Of a stretch of 9,485 bases of DNA, positions 1 through 6,020 are shown one piece after another. A model generated the notes under the pieces. It ran no database searches, was not told the DNA's origin, and was given only the letters and a program-made list of their open reading frames with translations. A program made the position numbers and the translations under genes. Source of the stretch: Pelobacter sp. UBA6812 (GTDB lineage: Bacteria > Desulfobacterota > Desulfuromonadia > Desulfuromonadales > Syntrophotaleaceae); contig DKEW01000008.1 in assembly GCA_002452265.1 (NCBI GenBank), positions 1 to 9,485 on the forward strand, read 5' to 3'. Numbering within the stretch: the first letter of the stretch is position 1; every line of letters starts with the position of its first letter.

Positions 1-2
1 AA

Positions 3-884
3 ACCAATATTGTCGGTACTTATACCTTGCTCGAAGCGGCACGGTCTTATTGGCAGAGCATTGATGAATCCCGCAAAGCTGCCTTCCGTTTCCATCACAT
101 TTCTACCGATGAGGTTTACGGCGATCTGCCGCACCCTGGGGATCTGGGGAGTGGGGAGTGGGAAGTGGGAAGTGGGAAATCGGGAGTAGGGAGTGGGAAG
201 TTGGAAGTGGGAAGTGGGAATGCCGACTCCCTACTCCCGACTCCCTACTCCCTGCCTTGCAACTCCCTACCTTTGTTCACCGAGCAGACCCCTTATGCGC
301 CGAGTTCCCCTTATTCCGCCAGCAAGGCCAGTTCCGACCATCTGGTTCGTGCTTGGCGCAGAACCTATGGACTGCCGACTCTGATTACAAACTGTTCCAA
401 CAACTACGGGCCTTACCATTTTCCTGAAAAGTTGATTCCTCATATCATTCTGAATGCTCTGCAGGGTAAGCCCCTGCCTGTGTATGGTAAGGGTGATCAG
501 ATCCGTGATTGGCTTTATGTCGAAGACCATGCACGGGCTCTTTATAAAGTTGTGACCGAAGGTAAAATAGGTGAGACTTATAATATTGGTGGGCACAATG
601 AAAAGCAGAATCTCCAGGTAGTTCATACCCTTTGCGAAATTCTGCAGGAGCTGAAACCTCAGGCAGGTCAATATAAGGATTTGATTGCCTTTGTAAAAGA
701 CCGTCCCGGGCATGATCGGCGCTATGCCATTGATGCCGGGAAGATTGAAAATGAATTAGTATGGAAGCCGCAAGAAACATTTGAAAGTGGTATGCGTAAG
801 ACCGTGCAATGGTATTTAGATAATGAGGCATGGTGGCAACGTGTGCTTAACGGCTCCTATCAGTTGGAACGACTTGGGCATTAG
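3..884 (+). CDS. rmlB: dTDP-glucose 4,6-dehydratase RmlB (5' end cut by window edge)
   Basis: Second enzyme of dTDP-L-rhamnose synthesis: NAD-dependent conversion of dTDP-glucose to dTDP-4-keto-6-deoxyglucose in the cytoplasm. The frame is open to the left edge (first full codon at 3, reading TNIVGTYTLLEAAR), so the N-terminal Rossmann GxxGxxG part, roughly 100 residues, is missing. The TTG at 27 is an internal Leu, not a start. Visible among the 293 residues present are the catalytic TDEVYG (35-40), the YxxxK pair Y104/K108, NNYGPYHFPEKLIP (from 135), RDWLYVEDHARAL (from 170) and a complete C-terminus with RPGHDRRYAID. The match to E. coli-type RmlB is very close except that residues 46-88 are a low-complexity Gly/Ser/Trp/Glu then Pro/Leu/Ser segment. 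E. coli has only about 8 residues (DEVENSVT) between PHP and LPLFTE; as I recall that protein, TDE and the catalytic Tyr are 34 residues apart, against 69 here. The reading frame is intact on both sides, so the protein may still work. rmlD follows 15 nt downstream. Confidence 0.97.
   Translation, partial: TNIVGTYTLLEAARSYWQSIDESRKAAFRFHHISTDEVYGDLPHPGDLGSGEWEVGSGKSGVGSGKLEVGSGNADSLLPTPYSLPCNSLPLFTEQTPYAPSSPYSASKASSDHLVRAWRRTYGLPTLITNCSNNYGPYHFPEKLIPHIILNALQGKPLPVYGKGDQIRDWLYVEDHARALYKVVTEGKIGETYNIGGHNEKQNLQVVHTLCEILQELKPQAGQYKDLIAFVKDRPGHDRRYAIDAGKIENELVWKPQETFESGMRKTVQWYLDNEAWWQRVLNGSYQLERLGH
138..268 (+). repeat. In-frame 7-nt tandem repeat array with inverted C-rich arm inside rmlB
   Basis: Eleven consecutive 7-mers run from 146 to 222: GGGGAGT twice, GGGAAGT twice, GGGAAAT, CGGGAGT, AGGGAGT, GGGAAGT, TGGAAGT, GGGAAGT, GGGAATG. 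A degenerate unit (GGGATCT, 139-145) precedes them. After CCG come four inverse-oriented units (ACTCCCT, ACTCCCG, ACTCCCT, ACTCCCT; 226-253) and one more ACTCCCT at 262-268. Three 7-nt units equal seven codons, giving a GSGxWEV-like heptapeptide repeat in the forward half and a Pro/Leu/Ser-rich stretch in the inverted half. The array replaces the short loop found in ordinary RmlB. It resembles short G-rich heptamer repeats known from other bacteria (for example the STRR repeats of cyanobacteria) in style. I cannot assign it to a named family. Confidence 0.93.
181..239 (+). repeat. Inverted repeat (14-bp perfect stem) within the rmlB array
   Basis: CGGGAGTAGGGAGT at 181-194 is the exact reverse complement of ACTCCCTACTCCCG at 226-239, separated by a 31-nt loop. 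The arm is also repeated directly: ACTCCCTACTCCC occurs at 226-238 and 240-252, so 182-194 can pair with either copy. In mRNA or single-stranded DNA this could form a strong GC-rich hairpin inside the coding sequence. There is no trailing U-tract, so it does not look like a terminator. Confidence 0.85.
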
Positions 885-886
885 AT

Positions 887-893
887 AGAGGTG
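887..893 (+). promoter_or_regulatory. Ribosome binding site deciding a TTG start for rmlD
   Basis: AGAGGTG at 887-893 is a good Shine-Dalgarno sequence 6 nt before the in-frame TTG at 900. It overlaps the alternative GTG at 891 and is too far (18 nt) from the first ATG at 912. It therefore favours initiation at TTG 900. Confidence 0.5.
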
Positions 894-899
894 TTTCAC

Positions 900-1808
900 T
901 TGACTTCAGCAATGCGAAAATTGACTCTTATTGGCGCTAATGGCATGTTAGCCAAGGCGATAAAAAAACTGACACCGGCAAATTACCATATACAGTTCTA
1001 CGATCTGCCTGATTTCGACATAACCGACCGGGCGCAGGTTCTTGCCCTGCAGGACAGTGCCCCTGACATTATTCTCAACTGCGCCGCTTATACCCAGGTT
1101 GATGGGTGTGAGAGCCATCGCGAATTAGCTATGAGGGTTAATGGCGAGGGGCCTGGATTATTGGCCGAGGTAGCAAAAGACATTGATGCCGTGCTGGTGC
1201 ATGTTTCCACGGACTTTGTCTTTGCCGGGGATAAAAAGGAGCCCTACCGGGAAGATGATCCCACCGGGCCCCTGTCGGTCTATGGACAAAGCAAGCTTCT
1301 CGGTGAGCAGAGGATCCTCCAGTCCGGCCTGGAGAAGTACTTCATTGTTCGCACCAGCTGGTTGTATGGCCAAGGTGGCAACAACTTTGTCGAGACCATG
1401 ATTCGACTGGCCAGGGAACGCACTGAGCTCAAGGTGGTCGATGACCAGCGGGGAACGCCGACCTGGACCGATGATCTGGCCGAGGCAATTTTCAAGCTGT
1501 TGGCTGTGGTTGACGCTCCTCACCCCTCACCCCTCACGCCTCCCAGTCCCTACGGCATTTACCATTTCAGCAACGAGGGGGAATGCAGTTGGTATCAGTT
1601 TGCGGCTGAGATTATCGATCAAGCTCGTAATTTCGAAAGTTTGCAGGTTGAAAATATCTTGCCGATTCCGACGGAAGGCTATCCATTGCCGGCCCAAAGA
1701 CCTAAGTATTCAGTGATGTCGAAAGAGAAATATAAGGCGGCTACAGGAATGCAGGTTCGGGATTGGCGGGAAAGTTTGCGTAACTACTTCTTGGAGCGAG
1801 GAAAATAG
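900..1808 (+). CDS. rmlD: dTDP-4-dehydrorhamnose reductase RmlD
   Basis: Last enzyme of the pathway: NAD(P)H-dependent reduction of dTDP-4-keto-L-rhamnose to dTDP-L-rhamnose. It is an SDR-superfamily protein of 302 residues from TTG 900; GTG 891 and ATG 912 are the alternatives. The NAD(P)-binding motif reads GANGMLA (residues 12-18), with Ala in the third Gly position. The catalytic set is visible as STD (103-105) and YGQSK (Y128, K132). NCAAYTQVD, RTSWLYG, GGNNFVETM and the PIPTEGYPLPAQRPKYS region are typical of the family. Residues 206-217 (APHPSPLTPPSP) form a Pro-rich insert between the conserved helix ending FKLL and the strand GIYHFSNEG; it is encoded by a short 7-nt repeat. The rmlA start lies 4 nt after the stop, so the genes are probably co-transcribed. 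Confidence 0.95.
   Translation: MTSAMRKLTLIGANGMLAKAIKKLTPANYHIQFYDLPDFDITDRAQVLALQDSAPDIILNCAAYTQVDGCESHRELAMRVNGEGPGLLAEVAKDIDAVLVHVSTDFVFAGDKKEPYREDDPTGPLSVYGQSKLLGEQRILQSGLEKYFIVRTSWLYGQGGNNFVETMIRLARERTELKVVDDQRGTPTWTDDLAEAIFKLLAVVDAPHPSPLTPPSPYGIYHFSNEGECSWYQFAAEIIDQARNFESLQVENILPIPTEGYPLPAQRPKYSVMSKEKYKAATGMQVRDWRESLRNYFLERGK
1519..1550 (+). repeat. Short 7-nt tandem repeat inside rmlD (C-rich on + strand)
   Basis: CTCACCC (1519-1525), CTCACCC (1526-1532), CTCACGC (1533-1539) and CTCCCAG (1540-1546), followed by TCCC, share a 7-nt period. On the minus strand they read as GGGTGAG-like units, similar in length and base composition to the G-rich heptamers in rmlB. In frame they encode HPSPLTPPSP, a segment that ordinary RmlD proteins lack at this helix-strand junction. 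Confidence 0.75.
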
Positions 1809-1812
1809 GGTT

Positions 1813-2694
1813 ATGAGCGGAATAAAAAAAGGGATTGTTCTTGCTGGTGGGGCCGGCACCCGTCTCTACCCGTTGACGTTGGTGGCCAGCAAGCAGCTGC
1901 AGCCGGTCTATGATAAGCCGATGATCTATTATCCCCTCTCGACCCTGATGCGGGCCGGGGTGCAGGATATTCTGATCATCTCGACCCCTCAGGATACGCC
2001 GCGCTTTGAAGCCTTGCTGGGGGACGGCAGCCGCTTCGGTATCCGGCTGAGCTATGCCGTGCAGCCCGAGCCGAAAGGCATCGCTCAGGCTTTTTTAGTG
2101 GGTGAAGAATTTATCGGCAAAGATGCCGTCAGCTTGATCCTCGGGGACAATATTTTTTACGGAAGAATGGGCCTGACTAAGATTTTTTCCGAATTCAATG
2201 GTGGGGCCAAGGTGTTCGGCTATCCCGTTCATGACCCCGAGCGCTATGGTGTGGTTGAATTCGATAAAGACGGCAAGGCCATAGGTATCGAAGAAAAACC
2301 GGCTAAGCCGAAATCCAACTATGCAGTACCCGGCCTTTATCTCTATGACAATAAGGTCGTGGAGATCACTAAGCAGATGGCACCATCGGCCCGGGGTGAG
2401 TTGGAAATCACCGACGTCAATGTCGAGTATCTCAATCGCGGTGAATTGCGCGTTGAGCGCCTCGAGCGCGGTATTGCCTGGCTCGATACCGGTACTCACA
2501 TGAGCCTGCTCGAAGCCAGTCATTTTATCGGCACTTTGGAGGCTCGGCAGGGGCTGAAGATCGCCTGCCTTGAAGAAATTGCTTACCGTAAAAAATTCAT
2601 CGACCAAAAACAGTTTCAGAAGGTTATTGAAGAAACACCGAAATCCAGTTATCGGGATTACCTGAAAATGGTTTTAAATGATGGAGTTGCTTAA
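1813..2694 (+). CDS. rmlA: Glucose-1-phosphate thymidylyltransferase RmlA
   Basis: First enzyme of the pathway: condenses glucose-1-phosphate with dTTP to give dTDP-glucose and pyrophosphate in the cytoplasm, usually as a tetramer feedback-inhibited by dTDP-rhamnose. At 293 residues it has the normal full length. The nucleotide-binding loop GGAGTRLYPLT starts at residue 12, followed by KQLQPVYDKPMIYYPLSTLM (27-46), QPEPKGIAQAF (84-94), the metal-site LGDNIFYG (110-117), EEKP (160-163), ARGELEITDVN (193-203) and WLDTGTH with Asp225. GAGGA at 1798-1802 is a plausible ribosome binding site for ATG 1813. The stop TAA overlaps the rmlC ATG by one base (TAATG), suggesting translational coupling. 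Confidence 0.98.
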   Translation: MSGIKKGIVLAGGAGTRLYPLTLVASKQLQPVYDKPMIYYPLSTLMRAGVQDILIISTPQDTPRFEALLGDGSRFGIRLSYAVQPEPKGIAQAFLVGEEFIGKDAVSLILGDNIFYGRMGLTKIFSEFNGGAKVFGYPVHDPERYGVVEFDKDGKAIGIEEKPAKPKSNYAVPGLYLYDNKVVEITKQMAPSARGELEITDVNVEYLNRGELRVERLERGIAWLDTGTHMSLLEASHFIGTLEARQGLKIACLEEIAYRKKFIDQKQFQKVIEETPKSSYRDYLKMVLNDGVA

Positions 2695-3242
2695 TGAATG
2701 TTATCAAGACTGAGATTCCTGATGTTCTTATCCTCGAACCGAAGGTGTTCGGTGACGAACGGGGGTTTTTTTTTGAAAGTTTCAATAGCCGTGAGTTTGA
2801 GCAAGCGACCGGGTTAAAGCGTAATTTTGTTCAGGATAACCACTCACGTTCCATGAAGGGTGTTCTGCGCGGGCTTCACTATCAAATTCAGCAGCCTCAA
2901 GGAAAACTGGTGCGGGTGGTTGCCGGTGAGGTCTTTGACGTTGCCGTTGATATACGTCCAGGCTCAAAAACTTTCGGAAAATGGGTTGGCGAAATTCTCT
3001 CTGCGGAAAATAAGCGACAACTGTGGGTACCAGAAGGGTTTGCCCATGGTTTTTTGGTTCTAAGTGAATATGCAGAATTCTTGTATAAGACTACCGACTA
3101 TTATGCGCCTGAACATGAACGGTGTATTCGGTGGGATGATTCTACCCTCAACATCGACTGGCCCTTCGAGGGCGAGCCGATAGTATCAGCCAAAGATCGT
3201 GAAGCGCCGAAGTTTGTAGTTTCGGACTTTTCCGGTTGCTAG
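2694..3242 (+). CDS. rmlC: dTDP-4-dehydrorhamnose 3,5-epimerase RmlC
   Basis: Third enzyme of the pathway: epimerises C3 and C5 of dTDP-4-keto-6-deoxyglucose to give dTDP-4-keto-L-rhamnose. It is a cupin-fold protein of 182 residues, the usual length. GFFFESFN (24-31), DNHSRS (48-53), GVLRGLHYQ with the catalytic base His62, the substrate-contacting Lys72, WVPEGFAHGF with His118, KTTDYY (132-137) and Asp168 are all present. GGAG at 2683-2686, inside the end of rmlA, is 7 nt from the ATG. Codons 25-27 (three Phe) are written as nine consecutive T (2766-2774). The next gene begins about 20 nt downstream. Confidence 0.97.
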   Translation: MNVIKTEIPDVLILEPKVFGDERGFFFESFNSREFEQATGLKRNFVQDNHSRSMKGVLRGLHYQIQQPQGKLVRVVAGEVFDVAVDIRPGSKTFGKWVGEILSAENKRQLWVPEGFAHGFLVLSEYAEFLYKTTDYYAPEHERCIRWDDSTLNIDWPFEGEPIVSAKDREAPKFVVSDFSGC

Positions 3243-3252
3243 CTTGACAACC

Positions 3253-3257
3253 AAGGA
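3253..3257 (+). promoter_or_regulatory. Ribosome binding site selecting a TTG start for wzx
   Basis: AAGGA lies 8 nt before TTG 3266 but only 2 nt before TTG 3260. An in-frame TGA at 3245-3247 closes the frame upstream and the next in-frame ATG is nearly 70 codons in, past the first membrane segments. A non-ATG start is therefore needed, and TTG 3266 is best placed. Confidence 0.5.
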
Positions 3258-3265
3258 TTTTGCGC

Positions 3266-4555
3266 TTGCGTTTTCGATACATATTATGGAACTTGCTTGG
3301 GTTAGGCCTTCCCCCAATTATTGCAATTGTAACAATCCCTCAATTGCTCAAACTTATTGGTACTGAACGGTTCGGATTTTTATCTCTGGCCTGGGGCTTG
3401 ATAGGTTACGCGGGAGCTTTGGATTTGGGGATTGGTCGAGCCACCACTCAGCGTATTTCAACTATGCGTGCCGGCGTTGATGGCTACCTGGTACCAGATG
3501 TGTTGGCAACCGCTGTCAGAATTACTTTGGTAGCTGGCGGATGCGGTATGTTGCTTATTGTTCTTGCTACCTATGGCGGCGCTTACCGCTTCGTGTCTTC
3601 TGAGTCTGTTCCCGCCTTAGAACTTAAGTTATCTATGCTGCTTCTGGCGCTTGCTTTGCCGATGCAAGCCGTTGCTGCAACCTATCGCGGGGTTAACGAG
3701 GCATATCTTAACTTTAAGGGCATCAGTATCCTTCGAATAATTTTGGGGGTTGCCAATTTTGGCGCACCCTTTCTGGTGGCCTTGTACACTGACAAAATTC
3801 ACTGGCTGGTTGCGACTTTGGTCCTTTCTCGCGCCCTTGCACTGGTATTTTATAGACGCTTGGCACAAACCTGTATCCTGCGGGAAGGGCATATCGAACG
3901 CGGTAAATACAGTAAACAAATGACCCGCAGTTTGTTACATTTTGGTGGATGGTTCACCGTCAGTAGTGTGATTAGCCCTTTCCTGGTTCAGGCCGACCGG
4001 TTTTTTGTAGGGGTCCTTGTTTCGGCCTCTGCAGTCACATTTTATGTAATTCCATATGAAATTACAGTTAAGTCATTATTGTTTGTTGGTGCCATCACAA
4101 CTGTTGCCTTCCCTGTTATTACAAATCTGATTCATAGTGCACCGCATCAAGCCGAATCGACCTTTCGTCTTTGGTTGACACGGGTCGCTTTTTTTATGTT
4201 TGTTGTTCTGGCTGTATTGATGTACGTCATGCCTGATCTTCTGCGACTTTGGGTAGGAGACTATGTAGATGACACCTCCGTTAAGGTCGGTAGAATACTG
4301 TGCATTGGGGTATTTTTTAACGCAATGGGTTCAATGTATTTTTCTCTGTGTCACGCATATGGAAAAACAAAGCTAACCGCTATGCTACATCTAGTGGAAT
4401 TGCCGATATTTGTCGCTACATTATATATTTTCATCGGATATTACGGTGTTGTCGGTGCAGCACTTGCTTGGGTTTTGCGCGTGACATTAGATACATTGGC
4501 TCTTATTCTAATGATCAGAATCATCAAAAGAAAGAGTAGAATTGATGATGCTTGA
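3266..4555 (+). CDS. wzx: Wzx-type O-antigen flippase (polysaccharide transporter, MOP/MATE superfamily)
   Basis: Predicted inner-membrane transporter that flips the undecaprenyl-pyrophosphate-linked repeat unit to the periplasmic face. About 429 residues and very hydrophobic, with roughly 12 membrane-spanning stretches, for example GLGLPPIIAIVTIPQLLKLI near the N-terminus, then LSLAWGLIGYAGALDLGIGR, and a long set of spans in the C-terminal half. The N-terminal pattern PQLLKLIGTERFGFLSLAW followed by DLGIGRATTQRIS is characteristic of polysaccharide-synthesis flippases of the Polysacc_synt type. Wzx proteins are poorly conserved, so the assignment rests on this N-terminal pattern, topology, length and position directly after rmlBDAC. 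GC content is lower than in the rml genes, as is common for serotype-specific genes. It starts with TTG (see the ribosome binding site entry). Confidence 0.88.
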   Translation: MRFRYILWNLLGLGLPPIIAIVTIPQLLKLIGTERFGFLSLAWGLIGYAGALDLGIGRATTQRISTMRAGVDGYLVPDVLATAVRITLVAGGCGMLLIVLATYGGAYRFVSSESVPALELKLSMLLLALALPMQAVAATYRGVNEAYLNFKGISILRIILGVANFGAPFLVALYTDKIHWLVATLVLSRALALVFYRRLAQTCILREGHIERGKYSKQMTRSLLHFGGWFTVSSVISPFLVQADRFFVGVLVSASAVTFYVIPYEITVKSLLFVGAITTVAFPVITNLIHSAPHQAESTFRLWLTRVAFFMFVVLAVLMYVMPDLLRLWVGDYVDDTSVKVGRILCIGVFFNAMGSMYFSLCHAYGKTKLTAMLHLVELPIFVATLYIFIGYYGVVGAALAWVLRVTLDTLALILMIRIIKRKSRIDDA

Positions 4556-4628
4556 GTTTTACAGGGTGGCGGTTGTGGAGTGCCTAGCAGAACTTTAAAG
4601 AACTACTCGGAAGCTGCCTGGCCACAAC
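4556..4628. other. Short spacer between wzx and the Wzy-type gene
   Basis: The only relatively loose junction in the cluster: 73 nt, or 136 nt if the next gene starts at 4692. It contains a weak inverted repeat, GTTGTGG (4572-4578) with CCACAAC (4622-4628), with a 43-nt loop and no T-tract, so I do not call a terminator. No clear promoter is seen. Confidence 0.4.
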
Positions 4629-6020
4629 ATGGTGTCCAATATTGTAGACCTACCTCAGATATTGTTTCGTTATGGTGGGAAAAGTATCTCAATGATTGAT
4701 AAAATCGACGTGTCGCCCCAGGCGATTTGTGGAACACACCCGGAAAAGTCGGGCCGGATCCAGTTGATGGTGGCTACCATTTTTTTTGTGACGTTGGCAG
4801 CCCCGATACGGTTTTATGGCGTTTGGCAAATGCCCTATGTGGCTTCCTTCTCCGTGGTGGAGGTTGCCCTTTTGGTAGCGTTGCTCTATGTGGTGGGGGG
4901 CGTTGTCATATATGGTCGTCTCGTTATAGGCCCGACGCGGATTATTGCCTTACTGGCTCTGCCTGTATTTGCAACGGTGATTTCAGTTATATGGTCCATA
5001 CATCCAGGTATGACTTTCAAGGCAATGGCCGTTCATTTCGAGGCAGTACTGGGGTATTTGGTTGTTATTAACATTCTTCGTGGCTTGAGTGTGCGTGAGC
5101 ATTTAGGGCTTATGGGGGCGTTCGTCGTCGTATTGTTAGTGGCAGCTGTGCTTTCTTATACAGGAATTCCTGCCTTGTCACCTCAATTGCCGCCGGATTT
5201 ATCTCAAAGTGAGACTGCCGCTTTCTTACTTTCCTACCATGCACGTTTCAGTCATCCATTCATTGGATTGTCCAACAATATCGCTACTGTTCTCGTAATG
5301 GTGCTGCCAATACTGGTTGCCATTGGTTGGTGCTATAGATCGAAACACTGGTATTTGGCTGCTTCGTTTTCGTTTGTTGCCCTTGTCGCAACGATGTCTC
5401 GGGGAGTCTTCTTGGGTCTTATGCTAGCGGTTGGGATAACAGGACTATTATGGCTTGCAGTTCATGGTCGTTTCAACAAAGGGATAATCCGGCTGTTTAT
5501 ATTTTTTTTAACTGCGATGGTTGCAGGAATGACAATATTTTTTTATTCGTCCCCCTCAGCTCTACAACATCTTGATGGGCGCTTTTCTTTTTACAATGTG
5601 GATTCACGGCTTCTTGCGTATAAAGCAACTTTGGGGGTGATTCTGGCGCATCCTGTAACCGGCGTGGGTGGCGGTGTGGGCCTCGGCGAGGTTGTGAGTT
5701 CCACTGGCCTCCATTCGGTTCATAATGCCTACTTGCAGGCATTATTTTGGTACGGCATTCCTTTAGGTCTTGTCGTTGCCTTCGTTCCTTTGTTATTACC
5801 ATTGGTAACGTCTCGCCTATGCGCGGTTCGCGGTGTACCACGCATCTTCAGGCGGGGGATAGTGATTGCGCTTCTAGCAGTTGCGATGAGTAACCTCTTT
5901 GAGTCTTCATGGGAAGGATCGATGCTTCGTTTGTTAACGTATGTATTGATTGGATGGTGTATTAGTATGTTGCATGCGTTGAATGTTGATGTAGAAAAAG
6001 AGCGGCGAGGACTTAGGTGA
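4629..6020 (+). CDS. wzy: O-antigen polymerase/ligase-family membrane protein (probable Wzy)
   Basis: Polytopic inner-membrane protein of 463 residues (442 if it starts at ATG 4692), with about 10 to 12 hydrophobic spans and an N-terminal cytoplasmic stretch of about 45 residues. The C-terminal half carries the O-antigen ligase/polymerase (Wzy_C) signature: TMSRGVFLGL (255-264), a periplasmic-loop Arg in VDSRLLAYK (R327), HPVTGVGGGVGLG (341-353) and HSVHNAYLQALFWYGIPLGL (362-381) with the conserved His-Asn. Members either polymerise repeat units (Wzy) or ligate polymer to lipid A-core (WaaL). Its place next to wzx inside a rhamnose O-antigen cluster favours Wzy, but sequence alone cannot separate the two. 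The start is uncertain: ATG 4629 lacks a good Shine-Dalgarno, while ATG 4692 is preceded by GGTGGGA at 4674-4680, rather far away. The end overlaps the next gene by 4 nt (GTGA). Confidence 0.85.
   Translation: MVSNIVDLPQILFRYGGKSISMIDKIDVSPQAICGTHPEKSGRIQLMVATIFFVTLAAPIRFYGVWQMPYVASFSVVEVALLVALLYVVGGVVIYGRLVIGPTRIIALLALPVFATVISVIWSIHPGMTFKAMAVHFEAVLGYLVVINILRGLSVREHLGLMGAFVVVLLVAAVLSYTGIPALSPQLPPDLSQSETAAFLLSYHARFSHPFIGLSNNIATVLVMVLPILVAIGWCYRSKHWYLAASFSFVALVATMSRGVFLGLMLAVGITGLLWLAVHGRFNKGIIRLFIFFLTAMVAGMTIFFYSSPSALQHLDGRFSFYNVDSRLLAYKATLGVILAHPVTGVGGGVGLGEVVSSTGLHSVHNAYLQALFWYGIPLGLVVAFVPLLLPLVTSRLCAVRGVPRIFRRGIVIALLAVAMSNLFESSWEGSMLRLLTYVLIGWCISMLHALNVDVEKERRGLR

Noticed and set aside
158..427. 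Alternative + frame reading through the rmlB repeat (also a shorter one at 193-384)
   Set aside because: These frames are open only because the 7-nt repeat has no stops in any frame. Outside the repeat they overlap strongly conserved RmlB sequence and resemble no known protein.
445..831. Minus-strand open frames opposite rmlB, rmlD, rmlA, wzx, wzy, the GT-B gene and the epimerase
   Set aside because: All lie antisense to conserved genes, show no family motifs or ribosome binding sites, and are explained as shadows of the coding strand.
4572..4628. Inverted repeat GTTGTGG / CCACAAC between wzx and wzy as a terminator
   Set aside because: Only 7 bp with a 43-nt loop and no T-run after it, which does not fit an intrinsic terminator.
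4556..4697. Stop-free reading of 46 codons directly in frame after the wzx TGA
   Set aside because: A random frame stays open this long about one time in ten, there is no recognisable protein motif, and it overlaps the start of the next gene. No support for readthrough or a lost gene fragment.
5502..5509. T8 tract in wzy, with similar T8 at 4790-4797, as phase-variation tracts
   Set aside because: They encode Phe in membrane segments, where T-rich codon runs are expected, and they are short. No evidence of hypermutability.
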